Below the pieces are notes generated by a model. That model saw only the letters and a program-made list of their open reading frames with translations. It was not told the origin of the DNA and did not search any database. 64,000 bases of DNA from Actinocorallia populi (lineage in GTDB: Bacteria > Actinomycetota > Actinomycetes > Streptosporangiales > Streptosporangiaceae): the NCBI RefSeq assembly GCF_002995495.1, contig NZ_PVZV01000013.1, positions 89,612 through 153,611 on the forward strand, given 5' to 3'. Of the stretch, positions 1 to 8,759 are shown in pieces (the stretch's first letter is position 1; each line of letters begins with the position of its first letter). Made by a program: the position numbers and the translations under genes.

Positions 1-19
1 CTTCGAAGGGATGGAACGG

Positions 20-1309
20 ATGACGGCCACGGTGCTGCCTCCGGAGAACCTCGCCCCGACCGGGGCGGGCGTGCAGCGGGGCCGCCTCTACGGCGGCATC
101 GCGATGATCGTCGTCGGTCTGTACGGGGTCTGGGCGTTCGGCCTGGGCAGCCGCACCTCCGGCGTCGACACCCGGTTCGTGCTGAACCTCAGCAACGCCA
201 CCGGCCTGACGCTGCCGGACCTGACGTTCCCCGCCGGGCCCGTCGCGCTGGTGCTGGCGGTCCTGGCCGCGCTGTGCGGAGCGGCGAAGCTGGCGCTCCC
301 GCTGTCCGGCCGGCGCAACGCCGCGGTGATGGGCGTGTTCCTGCTCAGCTACGTGCTGGCCTTCCTGGTCTGGGCCGCGGCGGGGCAGAGCCTGAACCTC
401 GCGGCCGTCCTGGAGGCGACGGTCCTGGCCGCCGTCCCGCTCGTCCTCGGCGCGCTGGCCGGCGTGATGGGCGAGCGCTCCGGCGTCATCAACGTCGGCA
501 TCGAGGGCCAGTTCCTGCTGGGCGCCTGCACCGCGGCCTTCACCGCGTCCCTGACGGGCTCCCTGTGGGCCGGCATGGCCGCGGGCTGCCTCGCGGGCGG
601 CCTGTTCGGGCTGCTGCTGGCCGTCTTCGCCCAGCGCTACCTGGTGGAGCAGGTCGTCCTGGGCGTCGTCCTGACCATGCTGGCCACCGGCCTGACGGGC
701 TTCTTCTACGAGAGCGTCATGCAGCGCGACAGCATCACCTACAACCAGGCGCTGTCCTTCCCCGACCTCGAGATCCCGCTGCTGTCGAAGCTCCCGCTGA
801 TCGGCCCGGTGCTGTTCGACCAGAACATCATCGTCTACCTGGCGATGGCGCTCATCGCGCTCGTGCACGTCGCCCTGTTCCGCACCCGCTGGGGCCTGCG
901 CACCCGCGCGGTCGGCGAGCACCCCACCGCCGCCGACACCGTGGGCATCAACGTGATCCGCACCCGCTACCTCAACATGTTCGCCGCCGGCCTCATCGCC
1001 GGACTCGGCGGCGTCTGGCTCACCATCGGCCTGAACATCAGCTTCAACAAGAACATGGCCGCGGGACAGGGCTTCATCGCCCTCGCCGCCGTCATCTTCG
1101 GCCGCTGGTCACCCGTCGGCGCCCTGTGGGCGGCACTCCTCTTCGGCTTCGCCGGCGGCCTCTCCACCGCCGTCCAGCCGCTGCAGACCCCCGTCCCCAC
1201 CTCCTTCCTGACCATGCTCCCCTACCTCGCCACGATCTTCGCCGTCGCCGGCCTCGTCGGCCACGTCCGAGCACCCGCCGCCGACGGCCAGCCCTACACC
1301 AAGGGCTGA
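20..1309 (+). CDS. ABC transporter permease, nucleoside/simple-sugar type
   Basis: Inner-membrane permease subunit of the BPD_transp_2 family (the YufQ/RbsC-like group that works with BMP-type lipoproteins on nucleosides). About ten hydrophobic segments are visible, and the family signature GVINVGIEGQFLLGA lies near residue 160. It would import nucleosides with an ATPase, a second permease and a binding protein presumably encoded before the window. ATG at 20 is preferred over ATG at 11 because GAAGGG at 5-10 sits nine bases upstream of it. The nearby purine nucleoside phosphorylase and phosphopentomutase-like genes fit nucleoside salvage. The exact substrate cannot be read from the sequence. 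Confidence 0.88.
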   Translation: MTATVLPPENLAPTGAGVQRGRLYGGIAMIVVGLYGVWAFGLGSRTSGVDTRFVLNLSNATGLTLPDLTFPAGPVALVLAVLAALCGAAKLALPLSGRRNAAVMGVFLLSYVLAFLVWAAAGQSLNLAAVLEATVLAAVPLVLGALAGVMGERSGVINVGIEGQFLLGACTAAFTASLTGSLWAGMAAGCLAGGLFGLLLAVFAQRYLVEQVVLGVVLTMLATGLTGFFYESVMQRDSITYNQALSFPDLEIPLLSKLPLIGPVLFDQNIIVYLAMALIALVHVALFRTRWGLRTRAVGEHPTAADTVGINVIRTRYLNMFAAGLIAGLGGVWLTIGLNISFNKNMAAGQGFIALAAVIFGRWSPVGALWAALLFGFAGGLSTAVQPLQTPVPTSFLTMLPYLATIFAVAGLVGHVRAPAADGQPYTKG

Positions 1310-1399
1310 CCGGCGGAAACGCAAAAGATCTACCTGGCGGAAAGCGGTGAACTACGTACGCTGGGCGGTGACCCTTCCCTACGATCTGGAGGTCAGGAC

Positions 1400-2074
1400 G
1401 TGAACGAGGGGACACCTACAGTGATCAACGCTGTCGTCCGCGAAAACACCTCCATCGACCTCCCGGACACTCCGCATGCCCTGTTCGTGCGGGGGGAGCT
1501 GGCCGATGCGGTCGGTGCGCCCGAAGGGGCCCGTGTCGAGGTCGTCGGGGGAGAGGTCATCGTGTCACCAGCACCGTCGGTCGGGCACGCGAAGATCGTC
1601 TGGTACGTCGCCCAGGCCTTCGCCAGGCAGGAGGGCGCCGACCACGAGTGGGAATGCCTGTCAGGGCCGAACCTCGACCTGGTCGAGGCGGAGAAGAAGT
1701 ACGGCGCCATACCCGATCTGGTGGTGGGGGAGGCACCGGAGGCCGAACTGTCCCTCCAGCCCGAGGTGAGCTGTCTGGTCTCGGATGAGGTCGAGCTGGT
1801 GATGGAGGTGACCTCGCCGAGCAACGCCTGCCATGACCGTCCGCCGCGCGACGGCCGTGCCACCAAGTGGAACGGATACGCACGAGCGGAGGTCCCTTAC
1901 TACCTACTGGTCGACCGGGATCCGAAGGTCGCACAGGTGGTGCTCTACACGATCCCCGACGCGGCCGCCGGAGCCTACCTGGACAAGCAGGTGTGGTCCT
2001 TCGGAGAGGACGTCGTGCTCCCCGACCCCTTCAGGCTGAGGATCCCCACGCACAAGTGGGCGCTCTGGGGATGA
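1400..2074 (+). CDS. Uma2 family PD-(D/E)XK endonuclease-like protein
   Basis: A 224-residue member of the Uma2/DUF820 family, predicted restriction-endonuclease-fold proteins that are common in actinobacteria and cyanobacteria and have no settled role. Visible signatures are the core acidic segment IPDLVV near residue 105, ELVMEVTSPSN near 132 and the late motif KWNGYARAEVPYYLLVDRDP (about 157-176). It starts at GTG with GGAGG at 1388-1392 seven bases upstream. It stands alone, convergent with the OmpA lipoprotein gene. No partner methylase or toxin is adjacent. The family is clear; the biochemical activity is inferred. Confidence 0.85.
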   Translation: MNEGTPTVINAVVRENTSIDLPDTPHALFVRGELADAVGAPEGARVEVVGGEVIVSPAPSVGHAKIVWYVAQAFARQEGADHEWECLSGPNLDLVEAEKKYGAIPDLVVGEAPEAELSLQPEVSCLVSDEVELVMEVTSPSNACHDRPPRDGRATKWNGYARAEVPYYLLVDRDPKVAQVVLYTIPDAAAGAYLDKQVWSFGEDVVLPDPFRLRIPTHKWALWG

Positions 2075-2086
2075 ACGCGGTCCGGG

Positions 2087-3526
2087 TCACTGCGGCACGG
2101 GGGCGGCGGGGAGGTCGGCTATCTCGGCGGTGACGGGGCCCGAGGGGGTCTGGACCAGGGCCCAGAAGTGCTTGGTCTGGGCGGGGGCGAACCGGTCGGC
2201 GCCCAGGGCGATGCCGGAGGTCTTGGTGCACAGGCAGAGCTGGGCCCAGCCCTGGGTGGGGGTGCCCAGGAGGTAGCGGGCCGGGGGGATGCGGCGGTCG
2301 CCGTCGACGAGCTTGGCGTTCGCGGCGGCCCAGAAGCGGAACTTCAGCCAGGTGCGCTCGGTGTCGTCGGTGAGGCGGCGCAGGGAGACCTGGCTCTGGC
2401 CCGTGTTGGTCAGGGCGTAGGTGAGCAGGGACAGCCCGCCGCCCACCTGGACCAGGGGGTCCACGGTCAGGGTGAAGCCGTCCCGCGGGGCGGCGGGAGC
2501 GGCCGGGGCGGTCGTGGCGGGGCGCGGCTCGGGTTTCTCGGCCCGGGTGAAGGTGATGGTCACCCGGCGGTTGCGGCGGCGGCCCTCCGGGGTGGTGTTG
2601 GGGTACAGGGGCCGGGACGAGCCGAAGCCCTCGGTCGTGAAGGCGGCCCCGGGGAGCAGGGACTTCAGGCGCGCGGCGACGGCGTCGGCGCGGCGGCGGG
2701 ACAGCGGGGTGTTGACCGCGGCGGTGCCGGTGGAGTCGGCGTGGCCCTCGACCTTGACGGCGCCGCCCGGGATCCGGCCGGCGGTCCGCTCGATGAGATC
2801 ACCGGCGGCGGCGGTCAGGGCGTGGGAGCCGGTGGCGAACAGCACGTCCGCCGACAGGCTGACCTCGACCTCCTCGCCGTCGTCGCGCAGCTCGCTGTCG
2901 TCGTCCTCCGAGTGGGCGTCCACGGGGTAGGAGACGACCTCGCCGACCGGCTCGGGGAAGCCCTGGCCCGACGGCGGGGCGTCGCTGATCGGGATGTTCG
3001 GCAGCGGCGGCGACATCGGGGTCAGCAGGGTGGCCGTCCTCGCGCCGCCGGACGGGGCGGGCAGGACCGCGAAGAACGTCTCGTGCTCGCCCGGCTTCAG
3101 GAAGGAGCTCAGCGAGCTCTCCGCGACGCTGCACACGCAGCCGTCCTCGCCCTGCAGGGGCTTCACCACGCGGCGGGCCGCGGCGTCCAGGAGGAAGATG
3201 CCGCCCGCGCGGTCCATGTCGGGGGTCGCGTCGGTGTCGTCCGCCAGGTGGTTCAGCGGGTCGAAGTCCACGGTGTCGTTGTTCGTCACCCGGATCTGCG
3301 CGAGGACGTGGTCGCCGCCGTGGCGGTTGAGCCCGACGACCTCCAGGCGGGCCTTGACCCTGGTGTCGACGTCCACCGAGGCCAGCGCCCGCGGGCCCGC
3401 CGGGCCGGACGGCCCGGACGAGGCGGGAGGCGCGCCGTCCCGCGGCGGCGGGGCGGCCGGCGGGTCCTCGGTACTGCTGCAGCCGACGGCCAGGACGAGC
3501 AGGGCGGCGATCGGAAGCACGCGCAT
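2087..3526 (-). CDS. OmpA-domain lipoprotein
   Basis: A 479-residue secreted lipoprotein. The N-terminus has a charged, hydrophobic signal with lipobox LAVGC (Cys16), followed by a Pro/Gly/Ser-rich linker. An OmpA C-terminal (peptidoglycan-binding) domain spans about 225-330 (DVLFATGSHAL, VEGHADSTG, LSRRRADAVAARL, RRNRRVTITF), with DUF-like beta domains on both sides. The family binds diaminopimelate in the wall; here the Asp and Arg of the GHADSTG...RRNRRV core are kept. In a Gram-positive it would tether a membrane lipoprotein to peptidoglycan. It is divergent from the PH-domain gene. Confidence 0.82.
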   Translation of the reverse strand: MRVLPIAALLVLAVGCSSTEDPPAAPPPRDGAPPASSGPSGPAGPRALASVDVDTRVKARLEVVGLNRHGGDHVLAQIRVTNNDTVDFDPLNHLADDTDATPDMDRAGGIFLLDAAARRVVKPLQGEDGCVCSVAESSLSSFLKPGEHETFFAVLPAPSGGARTATLLTPMSPPLPNIPISDAPPSGQGFPEPVGEVVSYPVDAHSEDDDSELRDDGEEVEVSLSADVLFATGSHALTAAAGDLIERTAGRIPGGAVKVEGHADSTGTAAVNTPLSRRRADAVAARLKSLLPGAAFTTEGFGSSRPLYPNTTPEGRRRNRRVTITFTRAEKPEPRPATTAPAAPAAPRDGFTLTVDPLVQVGGGLSLLTYALTNTGQSQVSLRRLTDDTERTWLKFRFWAAANAKLVDGDRRIPPARYLLGTPTQGWAQLCLCTKTSGIALGADRFAPAQTKHFWALVQTPSGPVTAEIADLPAAPVPQ

Positions 3527-3629
3527 CGCGGTCTCCCTCGGGAGGGGGCAGTAACCGCCATTCGATCACTTTTGCCCGCCCCAGGTCCATGGATGAGGCG
3601 CGGGAGGAAGGCCGCACTATCTTGGAAGG

Positions 3630-4181
3630 ATGAAGCCGTTCCGTTCCGCCGCAGGGTCCATCGTGAGCTGGGTGTGGCTGGCCGTCGCCGCGGTCGCCCT
3701 GGTGGACGTGGCGATACGGGGCAGGGACCGGGCGTCGGCGATCGCCGCCGCGGTGCTGCTGCTCGGCTGCGGCCTGGCCTACGCGCTGGGGTTGCGGCCC
3801 AGGGTGGTCGCGGAGAAGTCCGCGCTGGCGGTCCACAACCCGTTCCGCACCACGCGGCTGCCCTGGAAGCGGATCGAGGAGATCCGGCCGGGCCGCGTGC
3901 TGAGCGTCACCTGGGACGGCGGACGGGTCGAGGCGTGGGCGGTGCAGTCCTCGGCGCGCGCCGCCGCGCGGGCGAGGCGGGCCGAGCCGGACCCGCGGCT
4001 GCCGGGCAGGCTGGCGGAGCAGGCGGCCGGGCGCACTCCCGTCGACTTCGCGGCCGAGCAACTGGAGGAGGTGCGCGCCCGGTCCGAGGGCGACGGCGAG
4101 GTCGCCGTCACCTGGTCCTGGCCCGCCCTGCTGGCCGTGCTCGCGCCGCTGGGCGCGCTGGCGGCCCTGCTGGTGGGGTGA
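3630..4181 (+). CDS. PH-domain (bPH6-like) membrane protein
   Basis: A 183-residue membrane protein. Two hydrophobic helices (about 9-28 and 37-54) are followed by a small beta-rich bacterial PH-like segment (ALAVHNPFRTTRLPWKRIEEI), an Ala/Arg-rich linker and a last helix near 163-182 (LLAVLAPLGALAALLVG). This is the layout of actinobacterial 'low molecular weight antigen 6'-like proteins. GGAAGG touches the ATG and a TATCTT box lies at 3619-3624, so the transcript may be nearly leaderless. It is convergent with lpdA. Function is unknown. Confidence 0.8.
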   Translation: MKPFRSAAGSIVSWVWLAVAAVALVDVAIRGRDRASAIAAAVLLLGCGLAYALGLRPRVVAEKSALAVHNPFRTTRLPWKRIEEIRPGRVLSVTWDGGRVEAWAVQSSARAAARARRAEPDPRLPGRLAEQAAGRTPVDFAAEQLEEVRARSEGDGEVAVTWSWPALLAVLAPLGALAALLVG

Positions 4182-4188
4182 GCCCCCC

Positions 4189-5586
4189 TCAGTAGGCGGA
4201 GTCGACCGTGAGCCGGTTGGCGGCCTCCTGGATGCTGCCCGAGAGCGACGGGTAGACGGTGAAGGTGTGTGCGAGCTGGTCGACGGTCAGGTGCTGCTGC
4301 ACCGCCACGGCCAGGGTCATGATCAGTTCGCTGGCGCGCGGCGAGACGATCACGCCGCCCAGCACGATGCCGGTGGAGCGGCGGCAGAACAGCTTGATGA
4401 AGCCGTCCTCGGAGCCCTGCATCTTGGCCCGCGCGTTGGTGTTCAGCGGCAGCATGACCGTGCGGGCGTCGACCTCGCAGTTGTCGACCATCTGCTGGGT
4501 GACGCCGACCGAGGCGACCTCGGGGTCGGTGAAGATGTTGGAGCTGACCCAGCCGAGCTTCAGCGGCTGGACGGCCTCGCCGAGCGCGTGCCAGACCGCG
4601 ATCCGGCCCTGCATGGCCGCCACCGAGGCCAGCGCGAGGATGCCGGTGCAGTCGCCGGCGGCGTAGATGTTGGGCACCGAGGTGCGGGAGACCTTGTCGG
4701 TCTCGACGTAGCCGCCGGGGCCCAGCTTCACGCCGGCCTTCTCCAGCCCGATGCCGCGGGTGTTGGGGACCATGCCGACGGTCATCAGGCAGTGCGAGCC
4801 GCGCACCTTGCGGCCGTCCTCCAGGGTCACCACGACGCCGTCCCCCGACCGCTCCACGGCGCCCGCGCGGGAGCGGCTCAGCAGGTTCATGCCGCGCCTC
4901 CGGTAGACCTCCTCGAGCACGGAGGCGGCCTCGGCGTCCTGGGACGGCAGGATGCGGTCGCGGGAGGAGACCAGCGTCACCTTCGAGCCCAGGCTCAGGT
5001 AGGCGCCGGCGAACTCGGCGCCGGTGACGCCGGACCCGACCACGATCAGCTCCTCGGGCAGCTCGTCGAGGTCGTACAGCTGGCGCCAGGTGAGGATGCG
5101 CTCGCCGTCCGGCTCGGCGCCGGGCAGCACCCGCGGGGTCGCGCCGGTGGCGATGATGACCATGTCGGCCTCGATGCGGCGGTCGCCGACGACCACGGCG
5201 CGCGGGCCGTCCAGCCGCCCCTCGCCGCGGACGATCTTGACCTCCTCGTAGCCGAGCCGGTCGGCCACGTCGAAGGACTGGGCGCGGGCCAGGTCCTTGA
5301 CCCGCCTGTTGATCAGCGGCAGGTCCGCGGCGACGCCGCCCACCTCGCCGTCGGGGCCGCCGTCGAACCGCACGCCCAGCTGGGCCGACTCGCTGAGCAC
5401 CGACATGCGGACGGAGGTCGCGATCAGGGTCTTGGACGGGACGCAGTCGTAGAGGACGCTCGCTCCGCCGGGCCCGTCCCGCTCCACGACGGTCACGTCC
5501 GCACCCAGCCGTGCCGCGACGAGGGCGGCCTCATACCCGCCCGGTCCTCCACCCAGAATTACGATACGCGTGCTCACAACGCCCAT
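4189..5586 (-). CDS. lpdA: NAD(P)H quinone reductase, LpdA-type flavoprotein disulfide reductase
   Basis: A 465-residue FAD/NAD(P)-dependent oxidoreductase related to dihydrolipoamide dehydrogenase. The FAD motif VILGGGPGGYEAA is at the N-terminus, the NAD motif VVGSGVTGAEFAGAY near 180, the second FAD motif YAAGDCTG near 310, and the C-terminal dimerisation domain ends PSLSGSIQEAANRL. The redox-active pair is incomplete: the segment reads GGASVLYDCVPSKT, with Ser where the first Cys should be. M. tuberculosis LpdA (Rv3303c) likewise lacks this Cys and acts as a quinone reductase rather than a lipoamide dehydrogenase. The next gene matches Rv3304, which strengthens the orthology. Confidence 0.9.
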   Translation of the reverse strand: MGVVSTRIVILGGGPGGYEAALVAARLGADVTVVERDGPGGASVLYDCVPSKTLIATSVRMSVLSESAQLGVRFDGGPDGEVGGVAADLPLINRRVKDLARAQSFDVADRLGYEEVKIVRGEGRLDGPRAVVVGDRRIEADMVIIATGATPRVLPGAEPDGERILTWRQLYDLDELPEELIVVGSGVTGAEFAGAYLSLGSKVTLVSSRDRILPSQDAEAASVLEEVYRRRGMNLLSRSRAGAVERSGDGVVVTLEDGRKVRGSHCLMTVGMVPNTRGIGLEKAGVKLGPGGYVETDKVSRTSVPNIYAAGDCTGILALASVAAMQGRIAVWHALGEAVQPLKLGWVSSNIFTDPEVASVGVTQQMVDNCEVDARTVMLPLNTNARAKMQGSEDGFIKLFCRRSTGIVLGGVIVSPRASELIMTLAVAVQQHLTVDQLAHTFTVYPSLSGSIQEAANRLTVDSAY

Positions 5587-5631
5587 TCTTTCTTACGAAG
5601 GTCGATGGATGGGCCGGTACGCTAGGTCAGC

Positions 5632-6090
5632 GTGGCTCTGTATGCGGCGTACGCCTCCAACATGGACCCCGAGCAGATGGCTGAGCGGGCTCCCCACTCG
5701 CCCCTGCGCGACACCGGCTGGCTCAAGGGCTGGCGGCTGACCTTCGGGGGTGAGGAGATCGGCTGGGACGGCGCGCTGGCCACCCTGGTCGAGGATCCCG
5801 ACGGTGAGGTCTTCGTCGCGCTCTACGACGTGCCCGAATGGGACGAGCAGGCCCTGGACGCCTGGGAGGGCCACGAACTCGGCCTCTACACCAAGATCAG
5901 GGTCCGGGTGCAGACGCTCTTCGGCGAGGAGCTCGCCTGGATCTACGTGCTCGACGCCTACGAGGGCGGCCTTCCCTCGGCCCGGTTCCTCGGCATCATC
6001 GCCGACGCCGCCGAGAAGGCCGGCGCCCCCGAGCCCTACGTCAAGGAGCTGCGCTCCCGCCCCTGCGACACCCTCGGCACCGACACCTGA
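5632..6090 (+). CDS. Gamma-glutamylcyclotransferase-like protein (Rv3304 family)
   Basis: A 152-residue protein with the gamma-glutamylcyclotransferase (GGCT/AIG2) fold. The N-terminal nucleating motif YAAYASNM matches the family Y-x-x-YxSN loop, and the acidic segment WEGHELGLYTKIRVRV is about where the catalytic Glu is expected. It starts at GTG; TACGCT at 5618-5623 lies eight bases upstream, so the transcript may be close to leaderless. It is divergent from lpdA by 45 bases, the same pairing as Rv3303c-Rv3304. The substrate is unknown. Confidence 0.85.
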   Translation: MALYAAYASNMDPEQMAERAPHSPLRDTGWLKGWRLTFGGEEIGWDGALATLVEDPDGEVFVALYDVPEWDEQALDAWEGHELGLYTKIRVRVQTLFGEELAWIYVLDAYEGGLPSARFLGIIADAAEKAGAPEPYVKELRSRPCDTLGTDT

Positions 6091-6144
6091 CCTGGAGGAC
6101 CCTCCAATTCCTCCCGGGAAACAGCGGGCGGGTTTGGCGCGGAT

Positions 6145-6164
6145 CGGCAGCGTGCGCGCTGCCG
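6145..6164 (+). other. Short hairpin upstream of the phosphorylase gene
   Basis: Stem CGGCAGCG/CGCTGCCG with a TGCG loop, 20 bases before the GTG of the nucleoside phosphorylase gene. TAGCCT at 6173-6178 could be the -10 of a leaderless promoter starting near 6185. The hairpin may therefore be a terminator for the upstream gene or an operator; I cannot decide which. Confidence 0.4.
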
Positions 6165-6184
6165 GGGACCCCTAGCCTGGTGGA

Positions 6185-6982
6185 GTGCAGAACAACCCGT
6201 ATGAGCTGGCCCGAGAGGCCGCAGCAGCGCTGACCGAGCGAACGTTCGAGAAATTCGATGTGGCCCTCGTCATGGGATCCGGATGGGTCCCGGCCGCGGA
6301 CGTCATCGGCGAGCCGGAGTTCGAGCTGCCGTTCACCGACCTTCCGGGGTTCGCGGCCCCGGCCGTCCAGGGGCACGGCGGCAAGGTCCGCGCGGTGCGG
6401 GTCGGCGGGCGGAACGCGCTGGTCTTCCTCGGCCGCACCCACCTGTACGAGGGCCGGGGCGTGGACCCGGTGGTGCACGGGATCCGCACGGCGCTGGCCG
6501 CGGGGGTCGAGACGGTCGTCCTGACGAACGCGGCGGGCGGCCTGCGCCCGGAGAAGCAGCGCGTGGGCGACCCGGTGCTGATCGCCGACCACCTGAACCT
6601 CAGCGGGTCCAACCCGCTGACCGGGACGTCCTTCCTCGACCTCACCGAGGTCTACTCCAAGCGGCTGCGGGCGCTGGCCAGGAGCGTCGAGCCGGAGCTG
6701 GACGAGGGCGTCTACGCGGCCTTCCGCGGCCCCACGTACGAGACGCCCGCCGAGATCCGCATGCTGCAGACGCTGGGCGCCGACCTCATCGGCATGTCCA
6801 CGGTCCTGGAGGCGATCGCGGCGCGCGAGGGCGGCGCGGAGGTCCTGGGCATCTCCCTGGTGACGAACATCGCGGCGGGCCTGTCCGACGCCCTGCTGGA
6901 CCACGAGGAGGTGCTGGCGGCCGGGCTCTCGGCCGCCGAGCGCATGGGACGCCTGCTGGCGACGGTGGTGGAGCGGCTGTGA
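6185..6982 (+). CDS. deoD: Purine nucleoside phosphorylase (trimeric, class I)
   Basis: A 265-residue enzyme of the PNP/MTAP family that phosphorolyses inosine and guanosine to base plus (deoxy)ribose-1-phosphate. Motifs: VMGSGW (phosphate loop), GRTHLYEG, the family signature region TNAAGGLRPE near 118, RGPTYETPAEIRM (with the purine-site Glu/Thr region) near 180, IGMSTVLEAIAAR and VTNIAAGLS with the base-binding Asn. It starts at GTG and its stop overlaps the next GTG (GTGA). It forms an operon with the phosphohexomutase, the same pairing as Rv3307-Rv3308. Confidence 0.93.
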   Translation: MQNNPYELAREAAAALTERTFEKFDVALVMGSGWVPAADVIGEPEFELPFTDLPGFAAPAVQGHGGKVRAVRVGGRNALVFLGRTHLYEGRGVDPVVHGIRTALAAGVETVVLTNAAGGLRPEKQRVGDPVLIADHLNLSGSNPLTGTSFLDLTEVYSKRLRALARSVEPELDEGVYAAFRGPTYETPAEIRMLQTLGADLIGMSTVLEAIAAREGGAEVLGISLVTNIAAGLSDALLDHEEVLAAGLSAAERMGRLLATVVERL

Positions 6983-8664
6983 ACCTGCGGGAACGCGCCG
7001 AGGAGTGGCTCGCGCAGGACCCGGACCCGGTCACCCAGGCCGAGCTCAGCCTGATCCTGGAGAGCGGGGACGAGGCGGCGCTGGCCGACAGGTTCGGCTC
7101 CTCGCTGGAGTTCGGCACCGCCGGGCTGCGCGGCGAGCTGGGCGCGGGGCCCAACCGGATGAACCGGGTGACGGTCATGCGGGCCGCGGCCGGGCTGGGC
7201 CGCAGGCTGCTGGCCGGGCAGGGGGCCCGGGGCCAGGCCGTCATGATCGGCTACGACGCGCGCCACGGCTCCCGCCGGTTCGCGCTGGACACCGCGGCGG
7301 TGCTGTCGGGCATGGGCGTGCGCGCCTGGCTGCTGCCGGGGCCGCTGCCCACGCCCGTGCTGGCCTACGCGGTGCGGCACGTGTCGGCGGACGCCGGGGT
7401 CATGGTCACCGCGAGCCACAACCCGCCCGGCGACAACGGCTACAAGGTCTACTGGGGCGACGGCTCGCAGATCGTCCCGCCGGTGGACGGGGAGATCTCC
7501 GCCGCGATCGAGGCGGTGGGCCCGGTGAACGAGCTGCCGCTGGGGGTCGCGCCCGGCCGGGTCCGCGGCCCGGAGGAGCCGTCCTGGAAGGTGCTCGGGG
7601 ACGAGATCGTCCAGGCCTATCTGGAGGCGTTGCGCCGGATCCCGCTGGGCGACGCGCGGGACGTGCGGGTCGCCTACACGCCGCTGCACGGGGTGGGCGC
7701 GGGCACGGCGCTGCGGGCGTTCATGGAGTTCGGGTTCGCCGCCCCGCTGGTGGTGCCCGAGCAGTGCCTGCCCGACCCGGCCTTCCCCACGGTCGCCTTC
7801 CCCAACCCGGAGGAGCCGGGGGCGATGGACCTGGTGCTGGAGCTGGCCGAGCGGGTCGGCGCGGACCTGGCGCTGGCCAACGACCCTGACGCCGACCGGT
7901 GCGCGGTGGCCGTCCCGCTGCCCGGCGGCGGCAGGCGCATGCTCACCGGCGACGAGGTCGGCGGCCTGCTGGCCGAGCACGTGCTGCGCCACACCGAGGG
8001 CGACGACCGGCTGGTGGCCACCACGATCGTCTCGTCGTCGCTGCTGGGCAGGATCGCCGAGGCGTACGGGGTGCACTACGCCGAGACGCTCACCGGCTTC
8101 AAGTGGATCATGCGGGCGGGTTCGCCCACCCACCGGCTCGTCTTCGGCTACGAGGAGGCCCTGGGCTACAGCCTCGGCGGCGACCAGGGGCTGCCGGTGC
8201 GCGACAAGGACGGCATCGGCGCGGCCCTGGCCGTGGCGGCGCTGGCCGCGGAGGCCAGGCGCGACGGCCGGACGCTGCTGGACCTGCTGGACGACCAGGC
8301 GCGGCGGTTCGGCGTGCACGCCACCGGCCAGCTGTCGGTCCGGGTGGCCGACAAGGCCCTGATCGACGAGGCGATGGCGGCGCTGCGCCAGGCTCCGCCC
8401 GCCGTCCTGGGCGGCCGGGCGGTGCTGCGGACGGACGACCTGGCGCTGGGCGTCGACAACCTGCCGCCCACCGAGGGCCTGCGGTTCCGGCTGGAGGGCG
8501 GCGCCCGGGTGGTGGTCCGGCCCTCGGGCACCGAACCCAAGCTCAAGTGCTACCTCGAGGTCGTCGTGCGGGTGGAGGGCGACGACGTCGCGGCCGCGCG
8601 GGAGGCGGCGGCCGCCGAACTGGAGTCCCTGCGGGCGGCGATGGCCGCCCGCCTGCCCGCCTAG
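6979..8664 (+). CDS. pmmB: Phospho-sugar mutase (phosphoglucomutase/phosphomannomutase type)
   Basis: A 561-residue alpha-D-phosphohexomutase. All four signatures are present: catalytic phosphoserine loop VTASHNPPGDNGYK (Ser about 146), metal loop NDPDADRC (about 301-308), sugar-specificity loop GYEEALGYS and the phosphate-binding loop PSGTEPKLKCYLEV near the C-terminus. The true start is GTG at 6979, overlapping the preceding TGA, although the frame stays open far upstream. After a phosphorylase that releases (deoxy)ribose-1-phosphate, a phosphopentomutase role is as reasonable as a hexose one. A perfect terminator hairpin follows. Confidence 0.92.
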   Translation: MNLRERAEEWLAQDPDPVTQAELSLILESGDEAALADRFGSSLEFGTAGLRGELGAGPNRMNRVTVMRAAAGLGRRLLAGQGARGQAVMIGYDARHGSRRFALDTAAVLSGMGVRAWLLPGPLPTPVLAYAVRHVSADAGVMVTASHNPPGDNGYKVYWGDGSQIVPPVDGEISAAIEAVGPVNELPLGVAPGRVRGPEEPSWKVLGDEIVQAYLEALRRIPLGDARDVRVAYTPLHGVGAGTALRAFMEFGFAAPLVVPEQCLPDPAFPTVAFPNPEEPGAMDLVLELAERVGADLALANDPDADRCAVAVPLPGGGRRMLTGDEVGGLLAEHVLRHTEGDDRLVATTIVSSSLLGRIAEAYGVHYAETLTGFKWIMRAGSPTHRLVFGYEEALGYSLGGDQGLPVRDKDGIGAALAVAALAAEARRDGRTLLDLLDDQARRFGVHATGQLSVRVADKALIDEAMAALRQAPPAVLGGRAVLRTDDLALGVDNLPPTEGLRFRLEGGARVVVRPSGTEPKLKCYLEVVVRVEGDDVAAAREAAAAELESLRAAMAARLPA

Positions 8665-8672
8665 ACCGCCCA

Positions 8673-8712
8673 GGAGGCCCGGTTCCGGATCACCGTCCGG
8701 AACCGGGCCTCC
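8673..8712 (+). terminator. Rho-independent-type terminator after pmmB
   Basis: Perfect 17-bp inverted repeat (GGAGGCCCGGTTCCGGA and its complement) with a six-base loop, starting nine bases after the pmmB stop. No U-run follows, as is usual in actinobacteria. The symmetry lets it also stop transcripts from the convergent doxX gene. Confidence 0.85.
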
Positions 8713-8759
8713 CGCTGTCGTGCCTCAGGCGGCGGGCGACGGGCGTCGGGTCTCAGGCG

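Noticed and set aside
2168..4195. Long plus-strand open frame opposite the OmpA lipoprotein
   Set aside because: Gly/Arg/Ala-rich translation without family motifs; it is the shadow frame of real minus-strand and plus-strand genes in GC-rich DNA.
4189..5586. Dihydrolipoamide dehydrogenase
   Set aside because: One of the two redox Cys is missing and the synteny matches LpdA, not a 2-oxoacid dehydrogenase operon.
6238..6250. LexA-like palindrome CGAACGTTCG
   Set aside because: It lies inside the nucleoside phosphorylase coding region and does not match the actinobacterial SOS box.
6283..8664. Extended start for pmmB
   Set aside because: The upstream part overlaps the nucleoside phosphorylase out of frame; GTG at 6979 with GTGA coupling gives the family N-terminus.
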